Positions 6,979 through 18,510 of a stretch of 39,964 nucleotides of DNA are shown here, piece by piece. The notes beneath the pieces were generated by a model, which had not been told where the DNA came from, searched no databases, and saw only the letters and a list, made by a program, of their open reading frames with translations. Origin of the DNA: Pseudomonadota bacterium (GTDB lineage: Bacteria; Pseudomonadota; Gammaproteobacteria; Burkholderiales; Burkholderiaceae_C). The number at the start of each line of letters is the position of its first letter. The first letter of the stretch is position 1. The stretch lies in assembly GCA_021808525.1 (NCBI GenBank), contig JAKBBK010000024.1, positions 1-39,964 of the forward strand, read 5' to 3'. The translations under genes and the position numbers were made by a program.

Positions 6979-7707
6979 TCAGTGCGCGGCCTGGGCGCTG
7001 CGCGAAAGGCCGAAGTAGGCGTCCATGATCTGCTCGCGGCTGAGCTCGTCGCGAGCGCCCTGCAGCGGGATGCCTCCCTCGAGCATGCACACGACGCGAT
7101 CGGCCACCTTCAGCGCGCGGGTCAGGTCCTGTTCCACCAGCACCAGCGTGGTGCCGGCCTGGATCAGGCCGTGCAGGGACTCGTAGACCTGGTCGACGGC
7201 GATGGGCGACAGGCCCAGCGAGATCTCGTCGAGCAGCAGCACGCGGGGGTTGGTCATGAGGGCCCGCGCGATGGAGGTGGCCTGCTGCTGGCCGCCGGAC
7301 AAGGTGCCGGCCGCCGCCTTCAGCTTGGGCTTGAGCTGCGGGAAGGCCTCGAGCACGGACTCCAGGTTCCAGGGGCCCTTGCGCGCCCGCATGCCGGCCA
7401 CGCGCAGGTTGTCCTCCACGCTCATGCCGCCGAACAGGCGCCGGCCCTCGGGCACCATGGCGATGCCCAGGCCGACGCGCCGCGGGGCGCGCAGCGTGGT
7501 GATGTCCTGGCCGTCGAACACGATGCGTCCCGCCGAGGCCGGGTGCGCCCCGGCCAGGGTGCGCATCAGCGTGGTCTTTCCGGCGCCGTTGGCTCCGACC
7601 AGCGCCAGCACCTGGCCCTGATGGCAGTCGAAGGACACCGAGCGCACCGCCTTGAGCAGCCCGTATCCGGCCTGCAGCGCCTCGATGCGCAGCAATGCGT
7701 CACTCAT
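6979..7707 (-). CDS. ABC transporter ATP-binding protein, LivF-like
   Basis: 242 residues from ATG 7707. Walker A GANGAGKT (about 38-45), signature LSGGQQQ (about 136-142; the usual following residues are A-T-S-I-A-R-A-L), Walker B VLLLDEIS, and H-loop position replaced in VLVEQD, as is normal for the LivF branch. The MVPEGRRLFGGMSVEDNL segment is a LivF hallmark. It is the second of two different ATPases in the operon and overlaps the stop of nothing downstream, but its start overlaps the LivG-like stop by 4 nt. Confidence 0.9.
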   Translation of the reverse strand: MSDALLRIEALQAGYGLLKAVRSVSFDCHQGQVLALVGANGAGKTTLMRTLAGAHPASAGRIVFDGQDITTLRAPRRVGLGIAMVPEGRRLFGGMSVEDNLRVAGMRARKGPWNLESVLEAFPQLKPKLKAAAGTLSGGQQQATSIARALMTNPRVLLLDEISLGLSPIAVDQVYESLHGLIQAGTTLVLVEQDLTRALKVADRVVCMLEGGIPLQGARDELSREQIMDAYFGLSRSAQAAH

Positions 7708-8465
7708 AGGGAAACACTCCCGAGGTAGGCCTCGATGACCGCGGGATCCTTCATCACGGCATGCGGCTCGCCGTCCGCGATGATGCGTCCGGATTCCATG
7801 CACACCAGGCGCTGCACCACCTGCAGCAGCACGTGCACGATATGCTCGATCCACACCACGGTGATGCCGCGGCCCAGGATTTCGCGAATGATGCCCACCA
7901 GGTCCTGGGCCTCGCCGTCGGTGAGCCCGCCGCCGATTTCATCGAGCAGCAGGATCTGCGGATCGGTGGCCAGCGCCCGCGCCATCTCCAGGCGCTTGCG
8001 GTCGAGCAGGCCCAGGGTGTCGGCGCGGCGGTTGGCCACGTCGAGCATGCCGCACAGGCGCAGGGAGTTCAGGCACAGCTCGTTGGCCCGCTCGCCGCTG
8101 GCGCCCGCGCCCACCGCGGCGGCCACGTGCAGGTTCTCGAACACCGTCATGCCGCCGAAGGGGCGCGGCACCTGGTGCGAGCGCGCCACGCCGAGGCGGC
8201 AGCGCGCGGCCGCGTCCAGCGAGGTGACGTCGCGGCCGTCGAACTCCACGCTGCCGCTTCCCGGCGCGTAGGCGCCCGACAGCACGTTGAACAGGGTGGT
8301 CTTGCCGGCCCCGTTGGGGCCGACGATGCCCACCGCCTCGCCGCGTGCGATGCCCAGGCTCACGTCCTCCAGCACGCGCAGCGCACCGAAGCTCTTGGAC
8401 ACGCGGTTGGCCGACAGGATGGGCGCCGCCGCCGAAGCGGCGGCGGTGCTGCGCGCATCAGGCAT
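7704..8465 (-). CDS. ABC transporter ATP-binding protein, LivG-like
   Basis: 253 residues from ATG 8465; the frame is open further upstream into the solute-binding gene, but the alanine-rich MPDARSTAAA start overlaps the previous stop by only 8 nt and is preferred. Walker A GPNGAGKTT (about residues 48-56), the LivG loop ARSHQVPRPFGGMTVFENL, Walker B ILLLDEIGGGLTDGE, and a switch segment WIEHIVHVL with the H-loop histidine. The signature motif is unusual: where LSGGQ is expected, the protein reads T-L-G-L-L-D-R-K-R-L-E-M-A-R-A-L, a form commonly seen in LivG proteins (L-x-x-G/L-x-x-R-x-L-E-x-A-R-A-L). It couples ATP hydrolysis with the LivF-like partner. Confidence 0.88.
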   Translation of the reverse strand: MPDARSTAAASAAAPILSANRVSKSFGALRVLEDVSLGIARGEAVGIVGPNGAGKTTLFNVLSGAYAPGSGSVEFDGRDVTSLDAAARCRLGVARSHQVPRPFGGMTVFENLHVAAAVGAGASGERANELCLNSLRLCGMLDVANRRADTLGLLDRKRLEMARALATDPQILLLDEIGGGLTDGEAQDLVGIIREILGRGITVVWIEHIVHVLLQVVQRLVCMESGRIIADGEPHAVMKDPAVIEAYLGSVSL

Positions 8466-9786
8466 AGGGCAGGAGCTTGGCCTGGATGGCCACCTTGGGA
8501 TCGTCGGCATGCTCGACGGTGGGGAAGCTCAGCTTGAAGCGACTCCCCGGCTTGGCCTTGACCCATTGCGAACCGATGATCGGCGCCGTGGCGACGTTGG
8601 GCACCGGCCCCTTGGGGAAGTTGATGCGCCCGACGGTGGTGACGGTGTCGAGCACCTTCATCGCCGCGGCCACCTTGGCCTTGTCCTTCGGCGCGCCGCT
8701 GGCCTTGAGGGCCGCGAAGCCGGCGTCGATCAGCGCCAGCGAGGCGCCGAGCTGCTGGGTCCACTGCTTGCCCGTGGCCTTCTCGTACACATCGACCAGT
8801 TGCTGGCCTCCCAGGCCCACCACCGGCGAGACATAGGGAAAGGCCGGCGACCAGTAGGCGCCCGAGGCGACCTTGTAGCCCAGCTCGCCCAGCGCGGCGA
8901 TGTCGGAGGGAAACAGCCCGAACTTGGCCGGCATGACGATTTTCAAGCGATGCACCAGGCCCTGCTGCGCCGCCTGGCGCAGGAAGGTGATGAAGTCCGG
9001 GGGGATGGGCGCGCCGGTGATGATCTGCACGCCCTCGGACTTGAAGCGCGAGATCTGCGATGAGAAGTCGGTGGTGCCGTCCTGGTAGGCGCCCGGATCG
9101 ACGATGGTGTAGCCGCCCTTTTTCAGCTCGGGCACCAGGTGCGCGCGCAGCGCGTTGCCGTCGGCGTCGTTGGGATACAGCACGCCGACCTTCTTGTTGG
9201 TCGGCACCAGCGCCCAGGTCGACAGGTACATCTTCGCGAATTCCTCGGTGCCGAAGGAGAAGTGGTAGGTCCACTTGAACGGCGAGGGCTGGCCGGGCTT
9301 GGCGCCGCGTCCGAAGTACCAGGACTCCCAGGGATCGACGGTCGACAGGCAGGGCATGCCCGAGGCCTCGCAGGCATCGGCCACCGGGTTGACCACCTCG
9401 GGGGTGGAGGTGGTCAGCATGAGGTCGATCTTCTGGTTGTTGATCAGATCCTTGGCCAGCTGGCTGGCGCGCGAGGGATCGGACTGGGTGTCGCGCCCGA
9501 TCAGCTCGATGGCGTAGGTGGTGCCGCCGATGCTCACGCCGCCGGCGGTCTTCTTGCGCACCAGGTCCAGCACGAAGGGATCGGCTTCGCCGAATCCCCC
9601 CAGCGGGCCGGTGAGCGGGCTGATGAATCCGATTTTCAGGGTGGGCTTGGCGGCGGCCGACGCCACCGTGGGCAGCAGCGCTCCGGCGGCCGTGGCGGCG
9701 GTGGCGGCCGTGGCGCCGGCCAGGGCCACCAACTGGCGGCGCGAGGCGTCGATGCCGCCTTGTTCGGGGTCAGGCTTGCGGGACAT
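8458..9786 (-). CDS. ABC transporter solute-binding protein, Liv/aromatic type, Tat-exported
   Basis: 442 residues from ATG 9786, with a good ribosome-binding site (GAGGAGA on the minus strand). The N-terminus carries a twin-arginine signal (ASRRQLVALAG) followed by an Ala-rich hydrophobic stretch and an AxA cleavage site (VASAAA, about 41-46), so it is exported folded through Tat. The mature part begins KIGFISPLTGPLGGFGEADPF, the usual start of type I periplasmic binding proteins for branched-chain amino acids and aromatic acids, with the SDPSRASQLAKDLI and VGVLYPNDADGN segments of the family. It is first among the transporter genes and follows the porin by 63 bp, so a likely route is porin, periplasmic receptor, ABC channel. 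Ligand unknown. Confidence 0.9.
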   Translation of the reverse strand: MSRKPDPEQGGIDASRRQLVALAGATAATAATAAGALLPTVASAAAKPTLKIGFISPLTGPLGGFGEADPFVLDLVRKKTAGGVSIGGTTYAIELIGRDTQSDPSRASQLAKDLINNQKIDLMLTTSTPEVVNPVADACEASGMPCLSTVDPWESWYFGRGAKPGQPSPFKWTYHFSFGTEEFAKMYLSTWALVPTNKKVGVLYPNDADGNALRAHLVPELKKGGYTIVDPGAYQDGTTDFSSQISRFKSEGVQIITGAPIPPDFITFLRQAAQQGLVHRLKIVMPAKFGLFPSDIAALGELGYKVASGAYWSPAFPYVSPVVGLGGQQLVDVYEKATGKQWTQQLGASLALIDAGFAALKASGAPKDKAKVAAAMKVLDTVTTVGRINFPKGPVPNVATAPIIGSQWVKAKPGSRFKLSFPTVEHADDPKVAIQAKLLPYA

Positions 9787-9820
9787 GCTCAGGTCTCCTC
9801 GTGTTCTCGATGCGGGAAGC

Positions 9821-9842
9821 GGGGCGACTCGTCCGCCGCCCC
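9821..9842. other. Intercistronic hairpin between porin and solute-binding genes
   Basis: GGGGCG (9821-9826) pairs with CGCCCC (9837-9842) around a 10-nt loop. It could tune relative expression or protect the porin 3' end; it lacks a T-run. Confidence 0.4.
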
Positions 9843-9849
9843 TGCGGGC

Positions 9850-10854
9850 TCAGAAGGGATGGACCCAGTGCACGTTGAGCACCGTCCCGCGGACATGGTT
9901 CTTGGCCTGCACCTGATCGTACAGGTTCACGAACCACATGTTCGTCTGGTTGGCCTGCCAGTACAAGCCGGGGCCGACGGCCAGCACCTCGGCCTTGCCG
10001 GTGTCGCCGTAGGGCATGGCCACGGGGGTGCTGCCGGCCTTCCAGTCATAGCTGTCGTTGGTCAGTTGCTGGAAGTAGTAACCATTCAGTCCCACGTGCA
10101 ACTGGGGGTTCAGGGCGTAGGAACCCGTGAAATTCAGCCACATCGCCTGCCCGGCCTTGGCACTGGTCAGGCCCAGGTGGGCCGGGTCGCGCGGATTCTT
10201 GTTGGACAGGTTGTACAGGTAGTTCAGACGCCAGCTGATCTCGGTCTTGGGGGTGGGCAGCCAGGTGCCCGCCCAATAGGGATTGAGCGACCAGAAGCCC
10301 GAGCCGGGGTTGATGTCGGTGTTGGAGCTGTACTGGCCGGTGGGCACGATGACGTCGAATTCCACGCGCTGCGAGTACACCGGACGCCCGCCGCTGATCA
10401 CCGGGTTGAACTGCAGGTACGCGCCCAGCGTGAGGTCGCCGACACCGTCCTGCGAGTCCAGCGTGGCCGGCGAGCCCGCGCCGAAGGAGGTGTTGAAATG
10501 CAGGATCGGCAGCAGCCCGGTGAATCCCAGGTGCGCGTCGCCGCCGAAGAAGGTCTTGTCGGTGGTGTAGGCCAGCTGGTTGAGCATCAGGAACACGTCG
10601 ATGCTGGGGTTCTTGAACCCGGGCGACTCGTTGCCGGTGTTGTCGTTGATGCGGTCGTAATGCTGGTACTGGTAGTAACCCAGGTAGGCCAGCCCCGGCT
10701 TGGTCGCGCCGAAGCCGTCGAAAAAGCTGGTGCCGCCGGTGTTGATGCCCGCCGGCTCGAGGTTGCCGGCGTGCGCCGCCGGCAACGCGCAGGCGGCCCC
10801 GAGGGCCAGCGCGCCCAGCGTGGCGCGCACTCGCGACGTGGTCGAGATTGCCAT
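9850..10854 (-). CDS. Outer-membrane porin-like protein, Phenol_MetA_deg (SphA-like) family
   Basis: 334 residues from ATG 10854, with a strong ribosome-binding site (GGAAGGGAG on the minus strand). It has a Sec signal peptide (MAISTTSRVRATLGALALGAACALPAAHA, cut near residue 29). The mature protein is rich in aromatic residues and alternating beta-strands (YLGYYQYQHYDRIND, FDVIVPTGQYSSNTDINPG, FWSLNPYWAGTWL) and ends in the C-terminal phenylalanine expected of a beta-barrel. This matches the family first noted beside phenol meta-cleavage genes and thought to form channels for aromatic compounds. It is the first gene before the ABC transporter and has a LysR-type box 118 bp upstream of its start, shared with the lig operon. 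Substrate is inferred from context. Confidence 0.87.
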   Translation of the reverse strand: MAISTTSRVRATLGALALGAACALPAAHAGNLEPAGINTGGTSFFDGFGATKPGLAYLGYYQYQHYDRINDNTGNESPGFKNPSIDVFLMLNQLAYTTDKTFFGGDAHLGFTGLLPILHFNTSFGAGSPATLDSQDGVGDLTLGAYLQFNPVISGGRPVYSQRVEFDVIVPTGQYSSNTDINPGSGFWSLNPYWAGTWLPTPKTEISWRLNYLYNLSNKNPRDPAHLGLTSAKAGQAMWLNFTGSYALNPQLHVGLNGYYFQQLTNDSYDWKAGSTPVAMPYGDTGKAEVLAVGPGLYWQANQTNMWFVNLYDQVQAKNHVRGTVLNVHWVHPF

Positions 10855-10924
10855 GATCCTGTCTCCCTTCCTTGGTCTGATGCTGATTTCTGGTTGGCGA
10901 TGGCCACTCGAAGGTGGCGACGGG

Positions 10925-10952
10925 ATTATGTTGGTCCGCCCCGACTTGTCGT
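10925..10952 (-). promoter_or_regulatory. Promoter of porin-ABC-marR operon
   Basis: Minus-strand -35 ACGACA (10947-10952) and -10 CATAAT (10925-10930) with a 16-bp spacer. The -10 has the same hexamer and the same offset to the LysR-type box as the lig promoter. Predicted start near 10918. Confidence 0.6.
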
Positions 10953-10971
10953 AGAGGGTCGGCTGCGCTAT

Positions 10972-10992
10972 CAGCTATCGCGTTTCGATATG
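10972..10992. promoter_or_regulatory. LysR-type operator upstream of the porin operon
   Basis: On the minus strand an imperfect palindrome contains TATC-N7-GATA, giving the T-N11-A pattern of LysR boxes. It matches the box at 18490-18510 in 17 of 21 positions and is centred about 64 bp upstream of the predicted transcription start, the classic place for a LysR recognition site. Confidence 0.7.
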
Positions 10993-12487
10993 AGGGTTGT
11001 CCCTGAGAACGGCCCGCCGCGGGAATGCCCCAAGGCACCCCGATCCATTGGCCCTTGAGCAGCCACGGCCTTGGAACCCTGCGTAGGATTCGAGCTCTGG
11101 CTTGGATATCCGGAACCCATGGGAAATCCGCAGACACTCCTGAGCTACAGGCAACTCTTCTACCTGGCGCTCGCAAACCTGGGTCTGCAGGCCGCCGGCA
11201 CCTTCGAGGTGAACAACGCCAGCGGCCTGTTCAAGTTCCTCGGCGCCTCCGACCAGCAGGTGAGCTGGCTGTGGCTGATTCCCCCGCTCGCGGGCCTGAT
11301 CGTGCAACCCTTGCTGGGCCAGGCCAGCGATCTGCTGCATACGCGCCACGGCAAGCGAATGCCCTATATCTACGCAGGGGCGATGCTGAGCTGCGCGAGC
11401 CTGCTGCTGCTGGCCTTCTCGGAAGCCCTGTGGCTGACCTCGGTCCTGGTGCTCCTGCTGAGCTGCAGCATCAACTGCTCCACCGAAGGCCTGCGCTCGC
11501 TGATCGGGGACATCACGCCCAATCGGCAGAAATCCAGGGCTTTCGCGTGGCAGGCGCTTTTCGGTTCCCTGGGCGCGATGCTGGCCGGAACCATTCCCTG
11601 GTTGCTCCACGCCACGAATCTCCTCGTCAAACCCAGCGAGTCCGGCTTCAAGATTCCTGCCGTTCTCAAGGTTTCGCTGTTCCTCGGCGCCCTGATCCTG
11701 TTCCAGACGGTGTCATCGATGCTGTGGCAACTCCGCGACAAGGACCCGGGTTCCCCGCAAGCCGCGAGGGCCTCCGGTTCCATCCCCGGGTTCTGCGCCC
11801 GCCTGGCGCGGGAGCTGTACGGCAACATGCGCCAGACCCCCCAGGTGATCCGGCGCCTGTTCCTGGTGCAGATGCTGACCTGGGCCGGGTTGTTCTGCGT
11901 GTGGCTGTATTTCGGACTGGCCCTGGCCCAGCACATCTACGGGCTTCCACCGGGTGCCGACGTGTCCATCGATTCGAAGCACCAGGCCCTGCTCACCAGC
12001 GGGGTGATCCAGTCGGGAATCTGCTTCGCCATCTACCAGTTCGTGGGCGTGATCTACACCCTGGCCCTGCCCTGGCTGGCCGAACGATTCGACCCCAACC
12101 GGGTGCATGCATGGTCCCTGCTGGCCGGCGCCGCGACCCTGCTGGGCCTGCCCTTCCTGCACGACATGCGGGCCGTGTATGGCGCAATGCTCGGGCTGGG
12201 GATCTTCTCGGGCAGCCTCAACACCCTTCCCTACGCCATCGTGGCGGCCGAGATTCCGCCCCGGAACATGGGTGCCTGCCTGGGCATTTTCAATATCACC
12301 ATCACGGTGCCCCAGATCGTGTGCGGCCTGGTCATCGGCCCACTGGACCGCGCGCTGTTCGGGAACCAGGCCATCCACGTCATCGCGCTGGCCGGTGCGC
12401 TGCTGGGCGCCGCCGGCCTGCTGCTTCTGCGCCAGCGGGGCATGCGCATGCCTCCCGGCCTGCGCGAATGCCTTCGCCGGCGCCTGC

Positions 12488-14709
<2,222 letters not shown>

Positions 14710-14720
<11 letters not shown>

Positions 14721-15672
14721 GGCGGCCTCCCTGCGGGGTGTGCGCCCCATGTCCCGGAGCGGCCTGCTCCGGCCAGTACAGGCGCATCGGGTTGTCCACC
14801 AGCAGCTTGCGCTGCAGGGTTTCGGTGGGGGCGATGTGGGGAATGAAGTCCACCAGCAGCCCGTCGTCGGGCATGTGGTTCTTCAGGTTGGGGTGCGGCC
14901 AGTCGGTGCCCCAGAGCACGCGGTCGGGGAAGGTCTCGACGATGCGCCGCGCGAAGGGCACCACGTCGCGGTAGGCGGCCTGCTCGCCATGCAGGGCCGG
15001 CGGGCCCGAGACCGACAGGCGCTCCGGGCAGCTCACCTTGGACCATACGTTGTCGTGCTCGCGCATGAAGCGCAGGAACAGCTCGAACTCCGGCCCGTCC
15101 ACCGGCTTGCTCACGTCCGGGCGCCCCATGTGGTCCACCACCACGATGGTGGGCAGCGCGCTGAAGAAATCCCACAACTCGGGCAGGTCCACCGCCTCGA
15201 AGTAGATCACCACGTGCCAGCCCAGGGGCGCGATGCGCGCGGCGATGTCCATCAGCTCCTCGCGCGGCGTGAAATCCACCAGCCGGCGCACGAAATTGAA
15301 GCGAACGCCCCGCACCCCGGCGGCGTCGAGCGCGCGCAACTGCTCGTCGCTGACGTCGCGGCGCACCGTGGCCACGCCGCGGGCCCGGCCGTCGGAATGT
15401 TCCAGCGCATCGACCAGCGCCCGGTTGTCGGCGCCGTGGCAGGTCGCCTGCACGATCACGTTGCGCGCGAAGCCCAGATGGTCGCGCAGCGCGAACAGCT
15501 GCTCGCGCGAGGCGTCGCAGGGGGTGTACTTGCGCTCGGGCGCGTAGGGGAAGCGCTCGCCGGGGCCGAACACATGGCAATGCGCGTCCACGCTTCCGGC
15601 CGGAAGCAGGAAACGGGGGCGCGAAGGGCCCTGGTACCAGTCCAGCCAGCCGGGGGTTTTCTCGAACACCAT
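14710..15672 (-). CDS. ligI: 2-pyrone-4,6-dicarboxylate hydrolase (LigI/PmdD)
   Basis: 320 residues from ATG 15672. An amidohydrolase-superfamily TIM barrel that hydrolyses the lactone 2-pyrone-4,6-dicarboxylate to 4-oxalomesaconate. Near the N-terminus is VDAHCHVFGPGERFPYAPERKYTP-like sequence (strand-1 HxH), then GVRGVRFNFV, VVDHMGRPDV and WGTDWPHPN, where the Asp of GTDWPHPN is the catalytic base in LigI-type lactonases. LigI enzymes work without a bound metal, unlike most relatives. The gene overlaps the start of ligA, so production is coupled. Equivalent to pmdD. Confidence 0.92.
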
Positions 15673-15676
15673 GGAT

Positions 15677-16636
15677 TCAGTCCTTGTCGGAAGTCTTGCG
15701 CGCCCCGTCCGCGGCGCCCAGCAATCGATCGGCCTCGACCCGCCAGTCGGCGCTGCGGGCGAAACCCTGCTCGCCGCGGCGCCCGAACACGCCGCGGTCC
15801 GCCAGGTCGGCCACCCAGGCCTGGCGCTCGGCGGTGCCGGCCGCCGACCAGGGCCGCAGCCCCGCCTCCTCGACGGTGCGGGCCACCTCGCGCATTTCCT
15901 CGCTGCGCCGGCGGCCATGCTCGATCACGCGCTGGAAAAAATAGGCACCCTGGCGTTCCCAGTCGATGCCGGGGAAGGTCTCGGCCAGCGAGGCCAGCAC
16001 GGCGTCCTCGACCCCGTAGGCCCGCGCCGCGCTGAAACTCTCGATGACCATGGCCTCCAGGCCCTTGATCATCACGCTGCGGCACATCTTGGTGGCCGAG
16101 ACGATGCCCAGGCGCTCGTCTCCGAAACGCGCGCCGCCGAAACCCAGGGCCTGCATGGCGGGCGCGAACTCGCGAGCATGCGCGCCGCCCAGCAACATGG
16201 GCACCTTGCTGCGGTAGGGCGGGATGGAGGTCATCACCGCGGCCTCGACGTAGCGGCCGCCGCTCGCCTCGACGGCCGCGGCGGCCTGCGATTTCGCGCC
16301 GGGCGAGGCGGAGTTGAAGTCGACGAACCAGGCGCCCGCGCGCAGGGCGGGTGCGCATTGCTGCGCCACGGCCACGGCCTGGCTGGCCGTGACCGCGCTG
16401 ATCACCACATCGCAGGCACGCGCGAGTTCAGCCGCGGAACCGGCCGGGCGCACGCCCTGCGCGGCCGCGTGCTCGAGCAGGGGCGCGCGTTCCGGCCCCG
16501 CCAGCTTGCGGTCCCAGGCCATCACCTGCCGCACGCCCAGCGCGCGCAGGTCCTCGGCGACGATGCGCCCCACTTCTCCGTAGCCGACCAGGCCTACGCT
16601 CCAGGCGCGCGCGCGCTGCGTGAGTTCGTCGGTCAC
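15677..16636 (-). CDS. NAD(P)-binding 3-hydroxyisobutyrate-dehydrogenase-like protein with DUF1932 domain
   Basis: 319 residues. N-terminal Rossmann fold with GLVGYGEVGRIVAEDL (G-x-G-x-x-G near residue 17), VISAVTAS and an F-V-D-F-N-S-A-S-P-G-A-K stretch typical of the beta-hydroxyacid dehydrogenase family. After this comes the helical part with a conserved Lys (SATKMCRSVMIKGLEA, about residues 181-196). The C-terminal half is the DUF1932 type seen in proteins of protocatechuate-4,5 operons. It sits between ligK and ligI in one operon (4 bp and 5 bp gaps). Its reaction is not established to my knowledge. A reduced or oxidised oxo-acid side product of the pathway, or the missing tautomerase step, are possibilities. 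Confidence 0.8.
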   Translation of the reverse strand: MTDELTQRARAWSVGLVGYGEVGRIVAEDLRALGVRQVMAWDRKLAGPERAPLLEHAAAQGVRPAGSAAELARACDVVISAVTASQAVAVAQQCAPALRAGAWFVDFNSASPGAKSQAAAAVEASGGRYVEAAVMTSIPPYRSKVPMLLGGAHAREFAPAMQALGFGGARFGDERLGIVSATKMCRSVMIKGLEAMVIESFSAARAYGVEDAVLASLAETFPGIDWERQGAYFFQRVIEHGRRRSEEMREVARTVEEAGLRPWSAAGTAERQAWVADLADRGVFGRRGEQGFARSADWRVEADRLLGAADGARKTSDKD

Positions 16637-16641
16637 GGCTT

Positions 16642-17334
16642 TCAGTCCACGTAGCGCAGGCCGGCCTTTTCCAGGGGCTCGCGCATCTTGTACATGTCCA
16701 GGCCCAGCACGCCGGAGGCCAGCTTCTTGCGCTTTTCCCCCTCGTTGGCCTCGCGAGCCGCCGCGGCCTCGGCAGTGGCGCCGGCCACCGCCGCCGGCAC
16801 CACGACCACGCCATCCTCATCGGCCACGACCACGTCGCCGGGCTGCACCTGCACGCCCGCGCAGACCACCGGCACGTTCACCGAGCCCACGGTGGCCTTG
16901 ATGGTGCCCTTGGCGCTGATGTAGCGGCTCCAGACCGGGAATCGCATCTCGGTGAGGTCCTTGACGTCGCGCACGCCCGCCTCGATCACCAGGCCGCAGG
17001 CCCCCTGGGCGCGAAAGGAAGTCGCCAGCAGGTCGCCGAAATAGCCGTCGCTGCATTCGGCCGTCACCGCCGCGACCACCAGGTCGCCCGGGCGGATCTG
17101 CTCGGCCGCCACGTGCAGCATCCAGTTGTCGCCGGGGTGCAGCAGCACCGTCACCGCCGTGCCGCAGGCGTGGGCGCCCCCGTAGATGGGGCGCATGTAG
17201 GGGCGCATCAGGCCGACGCGGCCCATGGCTTCGTGCACGGTGGCCGAGCCGAAGCCCGACAGGGCCTTCACCGCCGCGGGATCCGCGCGCTCGATCCTGC
17301 GATGCACCACGCCAAGTTGATTCAGCTGGGTCAT
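16642..17334 (-). CDS. ligK: 4-carboxy-4-hydroxy-2-oxoadipate aldolase (LigK/PmdF, RraA fold)
   Basis: 230 residues from ATG 17334. A class II, metal-dependent pyruvate aldolase of the HMG/CHA type in the RraA fold. Conserved pieces are [30 protein letters not shown], the [19 protein letters not shown] segment and E-A-G-V-R-D-V (Arg122, Asp123), which bind pyruvate and metal. The protein cleaves 4-carboxy-4-hydroxy-2-oxoadipate to pyruvate and oxaloacetate, the final step of the pathway. It follows ligJ by 16 bp. Equivalent to pmdF. Confidence 0.93.
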   Translation of the reverse strand: MTQLNQLGVVHRRIERADPAAVKALSGFGSATVHEAMGRVGLMRPYMRPIYGGAHACGTAVTVLLHPGDNWMLHVAAEQIRPGDLVVAAVTAECSDGYFGDLLATSFRAQGACGLVIEAGVRDVKDLTEMRFPVWSRYISAKGTIKATVGSVNVPVVCAGVQVQPGDVVVADEDGVVVVPAAVAGATAEAAAAREANEGEKRKKLASGVLGLDMYKMREPLEKAGLRYVD

Positions 17335-17350
17335 GTCCTTGCCTCCGGGT

Positions 17351-18376
17351 TCAGAGTCCGCGCGCCTTCAGCGCGGCATCCAGGCGCGGGTACACGCGCC
17401 GTGCGTTGTGTTCGTAGATCTTCGCGCGCTGCTGCGGGTCGATGGCCGCGACCTCGATGTAGCGCCGGGTGTCGTCGTAGTGGTGCCCGGTCAGCGGGTC
17501 GATGCCGCGCACGGCGCCGATCATCTCCGAGGCGAACAGGATGTTGTCCACGGGGATCACGCGGGTCAGCAGGTCGATGCCCGGCTGGTGATATACGCAG
17601 GTGTCGAAAAAGATGTTGCCCAGCAGGTGCTCCTGCAGCAGCGGCTTTTTCAGCTCCTGCGCCAGGCCGCGGAATCGCCCCCAGTGGTAGGGAACCGCGC
17701 CGCCACCGTGCGGAATCACGAATTTCAGGGTCGGGAAATCCTTGAACAGGTCCCCGGTGAGGCACTGCATGAAGGCCGTGGTGTCGGCGTTCAGGTAGTG
17801 CGCGCCGGTGGTGTGGAAACAGGCATTGCAGCTGGTGCTCACGTGCACCATGGCCGGGATGTCGTACTCCACCATCTTCTCGTAGATGGGATACCACCAG
17901 CGATCGGTCAGCGGGGGCTCCTTCCAGTGCCCGCCCGAGGGGTCCGGATTGAGGTTGATGCCCACGAAACCATAGTCCCGCACGCAGCGCTCGAGCTCGG
18001 GAATGCAGCTGCGCGGATCCACGCCCGGCGACTGCGGCAGCATGGCCGCGCCGATGAAATGCTCGGGAAACAGCTGGGAGACGCGGTGGCAGAGCTCGTT
18101 GCAGATGCCCGCCCAGGTGGAGCTGGTGTGGAAGTCGCCGATGTGGTGCGCCATGAAACTGGCGCGCGGAGAGAAGATGGTCAGGTCGCTGCCGCGCTCG
18201 CGCATCAGGCGCAGCTGGTTGTTCTCGATGCTTTCGCGCAGCTCGTCGTCGCTGATGCGCAGGTCGGCCACCCTGGGGCCGAGCTCGGGCGTGGCGAGAT
18301 GGTCGATCTGCGCCTTGCGCCATTGCTCCAGCGCCTTCGGCGCGGTGGTGTAGTGGCCGTGACAGTCGATGATCAT
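17351..18376 (-). CDS. ligJ: 4-oxalomesaconate hydratase (LigJ/PmdE)
   Basis: 341 residues from ATG 18376. An amidohydrolase-fold enzyme that adds water to 4-oxalomesaconate to give 4-carboxy-4-hydroxy-2-oxoadipate. The start [19 protein letters not shown] has the HxH metal site (His6, His8). [24 protein letters not shown] and [18 protein letters not shown] supply further ligands and substrate residues, and [12 protein letters not shown] the late loop, all typical of LigJ. It is the first gene of the operon; a promoter (18443-18471) and a LysR-type box (18490-18510) lie just upstream. Equivalent to pmdE. Confidence 0.93.
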   Translation of the reverse strand: MIIDCHGHYTTAPKALEQWRKAQIDHLATPELGPRVADLRISDDELRESIENNQLRLMRERGSDLTIFSPRASFMAHHIGDFHTSSTWAGICNELCHRVSQLFPEHFIGAAMLPQSPGVDPRSCIPELERCVRDYGFVGINLNPDPSGGHWKEPPLTDRWWYPIYEKMVEYDIPAMVHVSTSCNACFHTTGAHYLNADTTAFMQCLTGDLFKDFPTLKFVIPHGGGAVPYHWGRFRGLAQELKKPLLQEHLLGNIFFDTCVYHQPGIDLLTRVIPVDNILFASEMIGAVRGIDPLTGHHYDDTRRYIEVAAIDPQQRAKIYEHNARRVYPRLDAALKARGL

Positions 18377-18442
18377 GCGGAGGTCTCCAGGAAAGTTCTC
18401 GGCGCGCAGGGCCGACGCTCATGGCAGCCTGAGTCTTGGTCG

Positions 18443-18471
18443 ATTATGGCAAGCCCCCATGCCCCGGCCAA
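18443..18471 (-). promoter_or_regulatory. Promoter of the lig (protocatechuate 4,5-cleavage) operon
   Basis: Minus-strand -35 TTGGCC (18466-18471), 17-bp spacer, -10 CATAAT (18443-18448). Predicted start near 18436, about 60 nt before the ligJ ATG. The -10 is identical to that of the porin operon. Confidence 0.6.
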
Positions 18472-18489
18472 GGCCGTCCGCCGCGCTAG

Positions 18490-18510
18490 CAGCTATCACG
18501 AATTGATATG
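18490..18510. promoter_or_regulatory. LysR-type operator upstream of the lig operon
   Basis: Minus-strand palindrome with TATC-N7-GATA, centred about 64 bp upstream of the predicted lig start. It also covers the last codons and stop of the lysR gene. Its distance to the -10 (47 bp between left edges) is exactly that of the copy at 10972-10992. Confidence 0.7.

Noticed and set aside
11071-11118. Earlier TTG start for the MFS transporter
   Set aside because: Adds 16 residues without a ribosome site and without family support; ATG 11119 begins the conserved part.
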